Below, piece by piece: positions 12,601 through 27,600 of a DNA stretch of 64,000 bases. The notes under the pieces are model-generated. The model saw only the letters and a program-made list of their open reading frames with translations. It had not been told where the DNA came from and made no database searches. The translations under genes and the position numbers were made by a program. This DNA is from Gorsachius magnificus (taxonomy: Eukaryota; Chordata; Aves; Pelecaniformes; Ardeidae): positions 69,102,612 through 69,166,611 of the forward strand of contig CM067084.1 of NCBI GenBank assembly GCA_034008185.1. The letters are read 5' to 3'. The first letter of the stretch is position 1, and each line of letters opens with the position of its first letter.

Positions 12601-15600
12601 GTTTAAGCAAGTCAAACTGGGTGAAGCACATTTATTAAACTGCAAGTAGACACCTAAATTCACAAAAAAGTGGAGCCTCCTCTTTCACATTTCTTTTTAG
12701 TTATGTGAAGCATCCTCTCTCGCTTCCCACTGTTACCCACACCCAGGTAAACCAGTTGTTGCAAACCCCTGTCCCAGTCCTTTATGTTAGCTGTTTAATG
12801 AACGTGAGTGTCTTAACGCCAGCTGATGAATGCTGTCCTGTCTACTTTCCACTGGGAAAGGCAGAGAAACAATCACTGTTAATGATGTCCATGATTAATT
12901 CTACAACAGCAAGAAAAGAAAGATGAGGCCAAGGCCTTTCTAATAAGATGATGAAAATGGGACATGACAAAAGGCCCAAAATGGACACATATTCTGCGCC
13001 TGACATTGGGCATGTGAATCCCAGCTAGGGCACTGTGCTGAGCGCCACGTGCCCCCACTGGAGGCAGCCCTTGTCCCCGGGATGTGTCCTCTTCAGACAC
13101 ATGCTTTTCATTTTCCAAACACAAAAAATGACAAGGTTTTCATTATGTCAGTTACCCAAATGTATTATTGCTCCATCACAAGGGGCTCCAATGGTTTCTC
13201 AGTTTAAGCCTTTTAAAAGGAAAATATATCACAAGGGCTTAGAAATTAACCTCTTCGTACCTCCAAAAATTTCAAGTCCATATTAGACATACATTGTCAT
13301 TCCTATGGCTCCCCAAAAGGCTATTTTTTTCAAAACTGTTACAATGAAGCTTTTCTTCACCATCAAGCACACAATTTTTGCTTTCACTGCAGTGACATAG
13401 GTGTTTTCTCTGGATGAAAACTGAAATAAAACCTCTTGTGTGCAGTAGTGTATGTTTATTACGATTAACCAAACTAAAATTAAATTAAATTACAATAAAT
13501 TACTCAAATTAAGTTACAGATAAAGAGCTTCATGGTGTACAGTTTTATAGTGAGGAAAAGCCATTCAAAGTCTAGTCCTCTTTAGAGACTTGAAAAAAAT
13601 ATTAAGAGAAGGAAAACTGACTTTCTTTTACTGAACAGATTACACGAGCGTCTATCTTGCCTCAGTGAAAAGTACACTGCTAGCACAAAATCATGATTGA
13701 AGCAAATTTTATTCCTCAATCAAAAACATTTGAATGTAATACTGGGCTCTAAGAATAACCAAGAATGACAAAACTCAAAATGCATGCTGTTTTGCTGAAC
13801 CAGACTGACTTGAAGATTTCTTTTAGAGCAAATGAGCAAAAAGAAGCCATTGGGACAACAGTGATTTGTGGTGTCTGAGAACAGAGTCTCGAACACTGGA
13901 TGTGAAGTCTGAAGAGAATCTCTGAAGGCTTTGCATCACACTGCCTTCATGTTTTTATATTTTAACTGGGATGAGCATTAGGAAGAAAATACTTCTGGCA
14001 AACAGAAGGGAATGACCAAGCATCTGTTGTGTCCTGAATGAGCAAAGAACTGAAGTTCACTTTCATCTTTAAGCAGAGTAACTTGTTGATGCCCATAAGT
14101 CCTCCACTGAAGCCGGACCTTCCTTGCACACAGCTAAGGCAGATCTATCCAATCTACATCTAATTCCACGTAGAGACGAAAAAAAGAGTTCTTAAAAGAA
14201 TTTTAAAATATATTTTCTTCTGAGAACTAGGCACAAAGTTTTTTACTGAACTACAAAAGACCAGGTGCTGAATTGAATATGGAGTCCCTTCTCCCTTTAA
14301 AGGCCGCTGGATTAGCCCTTCATGCATCACTGCAAACTTTTGGTTGAAATTCATCAGTAAGGCAAAGCAGGCAGGTCTGCTGCCAATGTGTAGCAGCCCT
14401 CCATTTGTCACTGGGTCCAGAAATGAATAAAGCCAATGGCAAATCTTTAATTTAAGAAGGAAAAAAAAAAAGCATCAATGCACCGGGTTTTCTCTAAAAG
14501 CATTCAAATTTTAGGAATGATTTAGAAGTGGAAATGTGAGGGGAAGGAAGGGAATCAGCTTTCAAAGCAGTTTTATGTAAATAAAAGCTGGGCATAGCTG
14601 TGGAATCTGAGATGTGAATTCCAGCAAGAATAAGAGTTGAAACACAAAAAATGAATTCTCAAAGATGAAAAGTCAGCTCAGTTTAACATACATACACAGA
14701 TTTCAATACAGGATTTTTAAAAACAAAGGAACGTATCACATGAATATGAAACGGTCTCCTCTTTGTGATTGCAACCATTATTTGTTAAATTAGAAGTAGT
14801 GACACTTGGACATTTTCTCACTGAAATGTCTTCCATTGGAAAACTGATCCATAGAAACCTAAATTTTTCATGGGAACAAACAGATCTGCCTTGGCAGGAA
14901 AGGTTTTCCCTGCTACACATGGAATTACAGACCAGAACGGTCCAAAGCTCAGTGTCATGGTGCCCAGGAAAAGCCAGCCTGTTCTCTGCATGATCCAAAG
15001 AAACCAGGCTTAAATCCCAGTGTGCCTGAGCCTAAGTGGGACTTCTGACCACTACAGTGCTGGACACTATGGGAAAGGGTTTGTGCTCCACTTAGCATGA
15101 ATAGCTAAGTATCTACTGAAGCAGGGAATTGAATGTGGGGCTTCTACGCTGCCAATGAACTCACTGGCCATCAGAATATAGTTTCTATCTAATTCTCTCT
15201 TGTTGCACCTGCTGTTTTGTGATAATTAGACATTCAGGGAGACAGTGTGAATGTGCACGGTATTTTGATATTTACTGTATCGGGAAGCTTTACACTAACG
15301 CTCATTTATCACAGCAATGTCTTGAGAAAATATCTGAAGGCAGTGAAGTATTATCTCCCTCCAGACAGATGAGTTAGTAACTACTGTCACATAAAACATT
15401 CATTCTCAGCATGAGCTTAGGCGAGACAGTTGTAGACCCAGACTTGACGTACTCAAAGGAGACACAGCCAGACACAGAACCCTGTCCCATCCAGCAACCA
15501 CGCTGCCTTTTTGTCTTACATTGACAGCGTTGATCACAATAGGATGATGTTATGTGTAGATATATGTAGATATGAAGGCACATAAAACCCAGAGCATAGA

Positions 15601-18600
15601 AAAACTCAAAGCATATAAAGCCTTGACTAGTCAAACATAGGTAGTAGAAGACGAGCAATAAGAAAAAATGTTTATGAACCGGCAAACTCTCTTGTATATT
15701 TTCCTAATTACTACAGGGAAATTGAATGCCATTACTCTGAAGAATCAATCTGCCTTTTCCTTAACATGCAGTTAAATAATTTCTTGCCACTGAAACAAGT
15801 ACGACTGAGTGATAGCTTGCAGCACTTAATAACACTAGAAGAATAAGCTTCTTCAGAGTGATACAGGATACCACTCTGTGTGGAAAAATTTAAAATTATC
15901 AGCCAAATAATCCCATGGCTTTATTATACTGTATTCCCATTGTAAGCATCTCTACTTCTGCTGAGGAAAAATAGATGGCAATGTTATTGAAAAATAAATT
16001 ATTTTTATGTACTCATTTTTCAGTGCATTGTGTTAGCTGAAGTACAAAAAATAGTATGAACCTGTGTTCCATGTTCTGCTCTGGTAGGCAGCCACTTTCC
16101 CAATATTTTACAAATGTGTAAGGCAAAACAGATTATTTTTTTCCCCTTTAACCAGAAAGATTCTGCTTGAGTATACTTGTCACAAACATTACCAAATACT
16201 GTTTGGCTATTTTTACAGGCTTCGTTTAAAATAATAATAGAAAATGAAATTAAAAAAAAAAGATCTTGCTTGAAGATTACTGAAGTACTACAAGGGAATT
16301 GCTGTTTCTCCAGGTTGCCAGATTCAGATTCCTGTCCTTAAGAATGTCTTCAGGTAGGTGCTACCCCAAAAACATGAAGTATGTTCCCAGCATCCAAGAT
16401 ATTAATGCTAAGGAGCAGCCCCAGGTGTAAGGCAGCGCATACCCCATTTGAACCACTTTCCTCTTGCCAGTGAAACACAAGTAACTCCCTGTTGAATATG
16501 AATGTCCACTGAGTTGACTTAAATCTTCAGATGATTCAATCTGGACCTTTTTTTTCTGATTTCTTCAGAAATCTGTGATAATGTATTGTGCAGGAAGAAA
16601 ATGCAGAACTTACATTTAAAGTGAAGTTGTATCACGTGCTGCATTATCCACTAGGCCAGGTATTAAAATGTTGGTTAAGTGGGTTTTTGCATGGAGCACT
16701 GACGTACTTTGTGATAAGCTGCAGAAGATAAAATTTTGACCAAAAGGCAGTAAACCAGCCAACTCCATTGACTTGCAATATTTATATTAGGTGCGGAGAT
16801 ATGTTTTATAACTATACACTGAGTGTCACTAAAGACTTTAAAAAATATAATCACTGACTACAATAGTGGGAATGGGAAGATCCTACAAGGAAATACAAAC
16901 GCTTACCTCTTGATAGCACATTGCTGTAAAAGCAACTGTGTACTCTGCCAAGGTCGTGTCATTCACCAAGTTTTTCACCTCTTCATCAAATGCAGAGTTA
17001 GTAATTCCTCGCCTGTGAAATTCGCTAAGCATCCTGGTAATGAAGCTGTTCCGTTCCTGGCACTTTCGGGTGAGGCAAGCCAGCTTAGCCTATGCGGCAC
17101 AAACACATATATATTGATTTTACTCCCTGTTGAGACTGCAAGATTATATTTTGTATCTTATTTGCAATTTCATGCATTTTTACCCAAAGCTATAGATTAC
17201 ATTCTTATGTTTCTAGGCCATTAGGTGCCTCTGCACCCTGCAAGAGCAATACGTGTGCACAGGTAAACTGGAAAGAGAGGTTTCTTTTCCATGCACGAGG
17301 TCAGCCTTTTGACAGGCTGAAGAGTACCCATAGCAATAACGTCAGCAAGCCCTTGCCTAAAGCCCAGTAGCCAACAGCTAAGTCAGGGACAGGTGCAGAA
17401 GGCAGAAGCCTGTACAAGGCACAGAAGCCTGTAAGCAACGGGATACACCTCCGTGTAGGTCCTGCATCGGCTTTCAGGAAAATACAGTACCTTCAACGGA
17501 GCTAGCGTCAACTTCGCTTCAGACTTCCTCTTCTGAAGTTCTTTTTCCTGAAAGGTTGAAAAAAATGCTGCATGAATTTATTCAAGAGTCATTTTCAAAT
17601 ACTGTAGCATTGTTTTTCTATTTGTTTTAGACCTGACTTCTGAGGCGTACACTTTGCTTATTTGTGTGACCCTGTATCACAACATGAAGCAGTGTAAGGA
17701 GTTGGTTGTACATGGATCGGCCCTGACACACAAACACTGCCCTACCAGCATTAATGTTGGTCTTACGTATTCCAAATGCTTTTGGATATTTTTAGATGGA
17801 GCCCTATATCAATGAGGTTATTTCATCAAAGCAGCATCACATTAAAGACTTGGTATCCTTCATTATGCAGTCATACTCCCATTTGCTCTGTGAATCTTCC
17901 AAAATATTCTTTTAAGGAAAAGTTTTCCCTCTTCTTATCTATATTATGTTGTAAGAATGCAAGAAACAAGGAGGGATTTTCTAAATGTGTATTCCACGGC
18001 AGGCTCTGAAAGGTGAACATGAACAACCTTCTACCCTGATACCATCGATGCATGCCCTCTATCAGGAGGTGAGCCAGATTACCTAGTCTGTACCTTATGA
18101 TTAAAACTTTTATTATTCATGGAAAACTTGCTTTCTGATTATGCAGAAAAAATTAAAATTAAATTATGCAGCATCCTGACAGGTAAAATCCCTTTCTATT
18201 ACAAATCAGTATCGTATTATTTGGCAATAAAGTACAGATTCCTTTGCATTTATTTTGCTTGACAGTTTGTATTTCTGTAAAGCCTATAGTAAATATATTA
18301 TGTGCATGAAAAAAAAAAGTCTCCCTTTATGAGAATTCAGTTATGCTGAAAGAGGTCACATGGTCCTCAGCTAATAAATTGTGGGCTTGGGCAGGAACAT
18401 AGTAGATAGGACAGGATAGACATGTCTTTACATTGCACCAGCACTGAGGTAACAAAGAAGAAGCTGGCAATAGGTCCCTGCACTGGTGACATTCAACTCT
18501 TGATGAGGCATGGAGCAAAACAATTTGCAAACGCAACTGAACAATTAGGAGTCGCCCATTTATATGGATAGCACATCCCCCCCCGTACTCACCTACCATC

Positions 18601-21600
18601 TGATAAGCACCATCCATCACTACAGACACCAGACACTACAAACAATTTCATTTTACCATGACTATTCTGCTAAGAGACATCTAATCAATGCCTGAGAGAA
18701 GCCACTAACCCTCTGTACAGGACTGGTTTAAACCAAAATCACAGCACATGACAAAGCTAGGGAAAAAAACCCCAAAACAAACAAAACCAACAACAAACAA
18801 ACAAACACCCCCCCCAAACTGTAGAACAGGTGGATTTACCATGGAGAAAGTAGGATGAAACTTGCAGCAGTAGGGAGAAGAAAATAATCTCTTGTATTTC
18901 AGAGGAAAGACAGAGGAGAAGCATGTTCTACACACTGTATCACAGTATGAAGAATATAATTGAGAAAATGCCATTTACCAGCTGTGTCAGAGTATGATGG
19001 GCAATTCCAATTTGGCTCACCTTGTAACTATCATCCTTTTTGAAAAATAGTTTCCAAAGAAATAGGAGACAAAACTTAAGGGAAAAAAGTCCTAGCAGGA
19101 ATTTGTTTTTGCCTGAGTTCAGCAGTTCTAGTCACACGGACAGCCGTAGCTTTGCTGCCATGCTACAAGGTGGTCGTTCTGCAGATGTTAATTCCTGTAC
19201 CTGCCCTGGTTTGCCAGGTGAAATAGAATGCACAAGTGTAAAACTGCTCATGTAACTGTACTTGGGTATACATGGGGGCTGTCACCAGAATAACTATGTC
19301 AGTTAATAAAAATATAAACCACACACCCACCTGAAAATGTGTTAATGAAACTCTTAATGTGTAACCCTAGCAGCTGGATCAAAAACGTTAGAAAAAACTT
19401 TACCAAATTTTTATCACTAGCTCTCTGTGTTTCCTAATCTGATATAGTGCAACAAGAGAGTTGGGAATGTTAAAAATCCTGACAATTTAAGCCAAGGAGG
19501 TGGCTCTGTAAAGAATTTCAGCACCATTTTGCTTGCATTAGGCTATGAGGATCATAGCAGAGACTGGCGGCAACTTTTGCTATAGTCTGTCATCTTTCCA
19601 TAGCATTGACCAGCCAGTTTACATAATTTCCTTATTTCTCTGAAGTCAGGGTTACTTTTATATACCTGCAAACCATTTAATTATAGGATCATTTAGGTTG
19701 GAAAAGACCTTTAAGATTGTCAAGTGCAACCATTATCCTCAGACTTGTACCCTGGAAAGAAGACTATTTTAATTCTTTCCTTTGAGAAGAAAGAGGCAGA
19801 ATCTGAAGGCTAAACTCAGATTTGTCCACCCACTTAAACACACAGAAAACAGTTTTATCATACCTTTTCACAGAGCTGAGCCTGAAGGAGTTCCGCTTCA
19901 TACTGCAAGTCATGAAACTGATTTTGTAATGCAGCCTGATCCCTGGCCTGGGCTTTCAAGGTCAGCACTTGCTGCTGTAACCTCTTACAGGCTATTTTAT
20001 TGTCCTCTATTTCCTGGCCATCTTTCACAGTGTACACAGGCTAGGGAGCAAATACACAGATTTTCAAATTAGATTTATAAAATAATGAAAATATTCTCAA
20101 TCATGTTTTAGAGCACAAAACTTCTAGATCAATATATGTACCTACCTTGTATGTCAAAAAAAAAAAGCTGATATAAAACATATGAGTTCAAATGTTCACA
20201 AACATATAGCACTAATATCTTGCATTAATCTTAAAATTGTTTATGAGCAAGGAGTTCTTCATCCCCTGTGATAGCAGGTGCAGGACTGGGATTTCACAAT
20301 GCTCCTTCAAGGTAAGTATTGTGTTATAATCATTTCAAATCTGGGGAAACTGGGGCACAGAAGCTTAAGTGACCAACCTATAGTCATGCTGTGAGTCAGA
20401 ATAGAACTCAAAATTCCCCAGTCTCCTGCTCCAACTGCTATATAATGCGTCCCTTCTTTTTCCACATATATTTATCTCAGAGAGCAAATTCCACTCTCCC
20501 AGTTATATTTTTGTTTTGGAAGATTATTAATAAAACTAATCAGATTTTAAGTACAAATTCCAAAAATATTTAAAAAGAAAATATTTATTACATGAAAATG
20601 CAGTAATAGTGGCACAGAACAAGTGGCAGGAGTACCTTCTGAATTTAACACCTCCTCCCCCACTCCCCAATTTTGTTTTCAATTTTATGCACTTAGATTG
20701 AAAGGATTAATGAGAGCTTTAGATTGATGGTCAGCATCGTAAGGTCAGGTACTAGAAGTGATATTATCAGATTAAGCACACGGTCTAAGAATAAGGGAAA
20801 TCTGAGGGTGAAGGAAGTCTTGTGAAAAACCTTTATGCTGTTATGAACTTATATCAAAAAATATTGAGTTGATACACACAGCTGCTCAAGATTTCTGATA
20901 ACATAAGCAAGTCTAAAAAGATTAAAAATTTCAGTGATTAAGCTAAAAAATCTAGTCAGACCTATGATACACTGCGGTAAAACTATATAACCTTCTGACA
21001 AACCATGCAGTAAGATGGTTTGATTTTAAAGGTTATTATCGATACAGCCAAAAGAAGAGCTAATAGTCGGCTGTGATTCACAGCAACACAATTTAATTAC
21101 CCCTCACTTTCTGACAGCCTTTCCAACTTTGACACCCTTGGTGACTACAGCCTACTAAAGGCACCATTTCATAGAAAACAGCAAGCTGAAGCAATAGATC
21201 ATGTTGCTCTGGCTGCAACACATCACTGCAACACACATAAAACCAGAAATATGACATTTTCATACTGCTCTTCCTAATGAAGCAAATCCTCTATGCACAG
21301 CATTCAAGCAAGCTGTGCATGCTTTGTACCAAACTTTTTGGCTCCCTCTTGCGTTAAGAGAAAAGAACAATAGCAGCTCTTGAACACGTCAGGATTGATT
21401 AGACCAGGGTTGCAGTGATAAAAACCTGAGGATGACTCTGAGACATGGTATTTTCCTCGTCTTCTTCTTTCCCCCCACAAAAACTGTGTTAAATAAAAAA
21501 TGGAAACACTCCCTTACTGAAGATGCTTACTGGAAAAAGAGGTGGGGAAATAAAAATTGCTTGAAGGTTAGAGGCAGAGAGAAGTTCTTTCTTTCCTTTT

Positions 21601-24600
21601 GCATTTTGCTGACCTGCTAGCAGTTTTCTGTAGTTTGAAAGCACAAATGAGGCATACGAGGTTTATTTGTGATCACTCTGTCAGATGTCTCAGATAACAG
21701 TAACCATGGGTTGTGTAGTCAAGCTCCAGAAGGATGAAGGACCCAGCAGCTGGGACTGGGAAATAACCAAAGCATGGCATTTAACACACTGCGTTCTTAT
21801 AAAACCTGGCAAGATCTCTAGTCTTTGGAGCCTAAACATTAAAAATAAAAATAAATTCTTCCTCTTCTTGTGTGCACTGTGCTTGTCTGAAAATTCAATG
21901 AGAAAATGAGAGGGAATATCACTTTTTTGGCTGCAGATCATGATGGGAGTCAGTGGTTCAACAGGGAAGCCTGGCACCCTATTTACTGTGTGCATTTCAT
22001 CCAAAATTTTTGTATTCATTTTCAAAGCTGTAAATAGTACCCTACTCCCTTCCTGCTCACCCACATATTTCTCCTAACTCCTGCTACAGCATCACAGTTG
22101 ATGCCACCTCAAAATCCTAGAAAATTTCCCCAAATACTCTTACGCTAAATGGTGTTTCCCCTGAGAGCAACACCACTGAAACATAGAGTCCTAGCAGTAA
22201 TCTTGGAGTAAATCATCTTAGCTCTCTTTTATTTTCAGTGTATAATATCATGACAGCCTTTTGGAGTCTCAGCTGAGAACTAGGATCCCTTGGCATCAGA
22301 GGCTGTAGAACATATGCACAAAGTCCTAAAAGACATGCTCAAAACATATCATATCTCAAAGACCTCCCAACCTCTAGGCTTCTAGGTCCAGAGTGCTCAC
22401 ATCTTCACTTCTTTCAAGCATCACAGACAGAGGTCTTCCAGAAAATGAAGTTTAGAACAGGAAAAAGCATAAATTATTGCAATTTACTGTATCATACTGT
22501 ATTAATAACTTTGTGGGATGAAAACCACTTTTGGACAAGGGTGGCAACTACCTGAAAATAAGAACAGGATCATCAGTCTACAAAACTGCCTTCAGGAAGA
22601 AAAATTATGAAGAAAAACACGGTAATCATGATAATCATTGTGCCAAAAAGTCTTATTTTTTTTTAATCTAGAAAAACTTAGGTCATATTTTAACAATTTC
22701 ACACAAACCCACTATTGACAGCTTCATTTACATTAGAAAGTTTATTTTAAAAGAGAATTATTGAAACAAAGTCACAACCTTTGTTAAAATACATCTACTG
22801 TATTTTCTGCCAATAAAATCAACATCCTTTGGTTAAGACATAATGGACTTAAGTCACGCAGATAATTAGTTGCACCACCAAATTGTGTAACTGAAGGATA
22901 AACCCAGTTCTGTGATGCACATGTACTGCATCTTTGACCCTGGAATGAGACACATGTGTATTCAAGAATTTGACATTAACCCTACAACAAGTAATTACAT
23001 TGGATGAAGAAGTCAGATCCAAATGAAACAACACTGCAATATTGCGTAAATGTATAATAATATACGCTAACATGAAATGTTAACATGATTAATAAGCAGT
23101 AACATGAAAAGTTTAGTTATTGGAGGGATGTAAAAGTGGGGGTTTTTTTCAGAAGAAAGGCTGACCTGCACTTTTTTCAGTGTACAAATATTCTGTCAAA
23201 GCTGACAAATTTCATTCCCATGTGAGTCATAGAAATAATAAACATCTTAATTCAGTGACCAGTAAAATAAGCAATAATTGCCCCAGACTGTCCCCAAACA
23301 AACGGGTTAAAGCTTCATTCCCAAAAATATCCCAAAAGCTTAAGTGTTAGCTTAAACAAAACACAATGATACACTTCTGTTAGTTTTGGGAGTTTCTGCT
23401 TCTTACTTGAAATTGATTTCATTGTTTTAAGATATTACATCCCCAATACATTATAATGATATGAAAAATCCGTGCTTCATTTTCAATTAACGGTCAGAAT
23501 TCAGTTGTCTAAACATCAGCACATAGTGCCATGTAGGGTGTACATATGAAGTAACTGCATAGGACTCGCAAGTGGCCAACTACACCCTCAGCCAGGACGC
23601 CCGAAGGCACTTAAATGGGATAAAGAGTGACATTTAGGCAACTGAACTGAGCCCAGATTCTTTACATCTTCCAGAATATGTTTTTATTTTCTTCCAAAGC
23701 CATATCTATCTAACTTGTACAAACTAAATTTGAAAATATTGTAAGTTGCCACAAAATTGCTTTTCCAGCTGATAAAAGTTGCATGTTTCTTCTTCACGGT
23801 TTCCCTATCAAGGAGGACAGAAATAATTTCAAGGCTGGCTGAAAAGTCTTTATGAAAGCTGCTTCCAGGAGATAATTCAATAATTTAAAAGCTTTCCACA
23901 AAACACTTCTTTTTGGTGGAAAATGTAAAAACTTTATCAAGACACAGATCTACCTGAAAATTCAAAAAAGTTTCATTTACAGCAAACCCAGAATTTCTGT
24001 GATATAGAAACATTCCAATGAGGATTTCTCTCCCCCATGTGACAGAAAGATTTCCCGGATTTTAGGGATACACACTTGAGCTCCACGTATCAATTACAGA
24101 CTTTGATCCACATCACCTGCTCACTTGCAATGTAAGTTTCTCCATAAAATGTCCAGCATCATGTAATGTTGTCTATGCATATCTAGTACTCGGGGCTACA
24201 AGGCACAAAGGCCAAATACTGGAAATACTGGAGACTTCTCCAACTGTAGAGCAGGAGAGGCAGAGGGGACTGAAGGGAAACACCTTTCATTAAGGTCACC
24301 TGAAAATCCAGGCCTCAGAAAATTACCCTGGCTAGAGAGAGCAGGATGAGAGAGCAGGACAAGAGTCCTCCTAAAAAACTGAGGTGTCTATAATGCCCAT
24401 GTAGAGCCCAGACTTTGGACTATTCTGTAGACAGATGGTGTACCTTGTATAATACTCACTTTCAAGTTTATAGCTCCAGTGGCTCTAGGTGCCCTATACT
24501 TGCTTCAAATCTATTGCCAATAACAATAATGGGTGTCTCTGCATGCAAAATATTCCCCTCAAAGGAACATGCTTTCCTCCATTCTATTTACATACATACC

Positions 24601-27600
24601 ATTAATTTGCAGTGCTGCTTTCCAAGCATTTTGTCCCCAACCTCTTGTTTAAGATGGTGTAATTCTGAGAGAGTTTGTGTCAAACGAGTTTTGATTTCTT
24701 CGTATCTTGTTTCAGCAAATCCAAGTTCTATGTACCATTTCTGAGCCTAACAGGAAGAATAAAAATGCAAAATTACTGAGTATAATTAGTCTAGCAGTGG
24801 TAGCATTTCTCAAGACCAGCTTACAATCATGGACTTGAGTCTGATCTCCACATCACAAGCCTTAAATTGTTGTAAATTGATTAAAATAAATGGAATTACA
24901 CAATACACTATAATCTTCTTATAAGAAATGAGTAAGACTTTAAAGTAAGTCCTGTAGAAACATCCCTAACTAGAGCTATGCAGAAAAATAGATTAATTTT
25001 TAAACTGCTTTCTAAATTTGAAGGTATCTTGAATGAATGTGTTGAATGCAGTCACAATTTCAGAATTTTCTTTGAAAGCTCTCAGAGCAAATGGAAAGTA
25101 AGGTTTTATCAGCTACAGGAAAAAAAATCTTCCTGAGAAATATCAAAAATGAAAAATGCAAAGGTGGGAAAAAAAACCTCCCCACCTTTGTATTTCTTCT
25201 AGGATGCATTTTCTCCACGTACACACATAAACTGTAAGGTTGTTTTTTTAAAAAAAAAAAAGAAAACCACAAAAAAACACTCAGTAGATCAGCTGGTTGC
25301 CCAACAGCAAGCTCCTCCCCTCATCTGAGAGATCATTGCTTCTCCCTTCTGAAAGCAAAGGCTTCACGTTCTTTTAAGTAAACTGGGGAAGGTGTTGTAA
25401 CACACAGCTTCCTTGTAACACATAAAAGGTTAAAAGTATCTAAGTTAATCATAAAAATAAATAAAAATCAAATGATCTCTTCATATTCCAATTACAAGGT
25501 CAGAAGTCCTTACCTAACCATCCAACACTTATCCAAATCTATTCCTTCATTCCAGTGGCCTCACCTGAAATCTGGGAAGCCTTGTAAAGCAGCTGTCAAA
25601 GGACAACCATTTTGTACACCCACCATGTGCAATCCTACTGCTCTTTTACATGCTCAACACACTTCCTGCCAGTGGTTTTCCCACAAGAAGTCTGAGCAAT
25701 GCCTGTTATTGCATGAAACAGCCCCATAAATATACACTTGCCAAAAAAGAAATACTTCTGCTTTGATAAGCATCGAGTGGAGATTCTTCAATAAAAAATA
25801 GAAATGTGAAAGCTAATGCATTCAGAAAGGCACAACACTGAAAGCTTCCTTGGCTGGTATTAAAATCTGGATGCAGATTTCCTTTATGCAGGCACAGAAC
25901 TAGCCATCCAAACAAGTTTCCACATAAGTGGTGTTGGACTTCTTGTGTTTACAATATAGATGTCAAGAGGAGGGGCAGTCTGCGTGCTTTGCACCATCAC
26001 TGGGCATAGAAAGACCCCTCGACAGTGTCAGATTTTATATCATTTTGCCTCTCATTCAAAAACTGCTTTCAATGAAGGTTTGCCATAGTCCTCTGGGCTT
26101 CTACTGCCTTCTACTCCTCCTCACTCCTAGTGAGGGGGAGGGAAGCAGCTGGCCCAGGGATGGCCACAGCAGATAGTTTGCTCTGGGTGTCTTTATTAAG
26201 CACTCAGCTTCTGTCAAAGCATGCTGGGGGAATGCAGCTTCACTTGAAGTTCTGGCCAACCATGAATGGCTGTGCAACTCGTCACTTGAAAGATCAAAGA
26301 GGGACATTTTGCTTCTGCAGATCAGATACTTCCCTGTTTTGTGTTAAATCCTGGCAGAAAGAAGAACAGCCAGGTAAGAAAACAAGCAAGACAACAAATT
26401 TGCTCCTCAGAATTACATCAGAGTAGGTGGTTACCTCTTTTCTTGATTTTTGTAATTCCTTTTGCTGTATTTTTAGTTCCTCTTTCGCCTTTTTGACTTG
26501 CTCTTTCATCACACTGTAGCTTTCAAAGATGCTGCCCTGGGTACACAACAGAAAGACATGACTCCTCTCATGCATACAAAATGGCATACACATTTTTTTA
26601 CAGAACAATACACGGTTTCCTTTTATCTGAATTACTAAAAACATTTGCATAAAATCAAGATAGTAGCAATAAATCTTTCCCTGATGATTATTCTCAACTG
26701 AAGTAATAATTCTGCTTTCACAAGAACATGATAATCTCCATAGAAATTCACTGTGGTGTAAGATTTGTGACTGCAGAGGAAAAACATGGACAAGAAATCC
26801 ACTAAAGATTCTGTCTTTAGGCATATGTTTCATAAAAATCAAAACAGGAAAAAAATAAACTCTATCAGAATAAAAGTTAGTAAGTTAACATGTCCATACT
26901 TTTCAGTAAGACATGTTTCACAGCCCTGAATACTTCACCATTGTAACAGAAGTTTGTGGAAATTAATTTGCTCTACCAGAAGCTTTTACTCTTGCAAGAA
27001 GATAAATAATTTTAAAAATGCCTGAACAATGCACTCCTTCAAATAATATTTTTAACTTTGTAGCTTGCTGTATCTCGCACTGGTGAGGCCACACCTTGAA
27101 TACTGTGTTCAGTTTTGGGCCCCTCACCATAAGAAAGATGTTGCATTGCTGGAACATGTCCAGAGGAGAGCAACAAAGCTGGTGAGGGGTCTGGAGCACA
27201 AGGCTGATGAGGAGCGGCTGAGGGAACTGGGGTTGTTTAGTCTGGAGAAGAGGAGGCTGAGGGGACACCTTATTGCCCTCTACAACTGCCTGACAGGAGG
27301 CTGTAGCGAGGTGGGGGTCGGCCTCTTCTCCCTGGTAATGGGTGATAGGATGAGGGGAAATGGTCTGAAGTTGCACCAGGGCAGGTTTAGATTGGACATT
27401 AGGAAAAATTTTTTCAATGAAAGGGTTGTCAGGCTCTGGAATGGGCTGCCCAGGGAGGTGGTCGAGTCCCCACCTCTAGAGGTATTTAAAAGACGGGTAG
27501 ACAAGGTGCTTAGGGACATGGTTTAGTGGTGGGATGGCAGGGTTAGGTTAATGGTTGGACTTGATGATCTTCAAGGTCTTTTCCAACCTAAACAATTCTA

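Larger units (their letters stand above)
7968..16906 (-). other. C4orf50 intron 11 (8.9 kb, largest)
   Basis: AT-rich sequence between exons 11 and 12. It contains a TTTA tract near 10741-10762 and a 21-base A run at 11983-12003. No further exon fits the phase-0/phase-0 boundary convincingly. A minus-strand open stretch at 11670-11879 was considered and rejected. Confidence 0.75.
17548..24599 (-). other. C4orf50 introns 9 and 8 (around exon 9)
   Basis: Intron 9 is 17548-19863 and intron 8 is 20041-24599. Both are AT-rich. They hold an A/C-rich tract near 18764-18818 and an old CR1 tail at 19679-19738. No other feature was seen. The short intron 10 (17090-17490) contains a duplicated 12-mer, cagaagcctgta, at 17403 and 17422. 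Confidence 0.75.

Noticed and set aside
27065..27526. Open frame of 153 codons that could be taken for a host gene
   Set aside because: It is the C-terminal end of CR1 ORF2. The same applies to 33755-34102 and 46642-47043.
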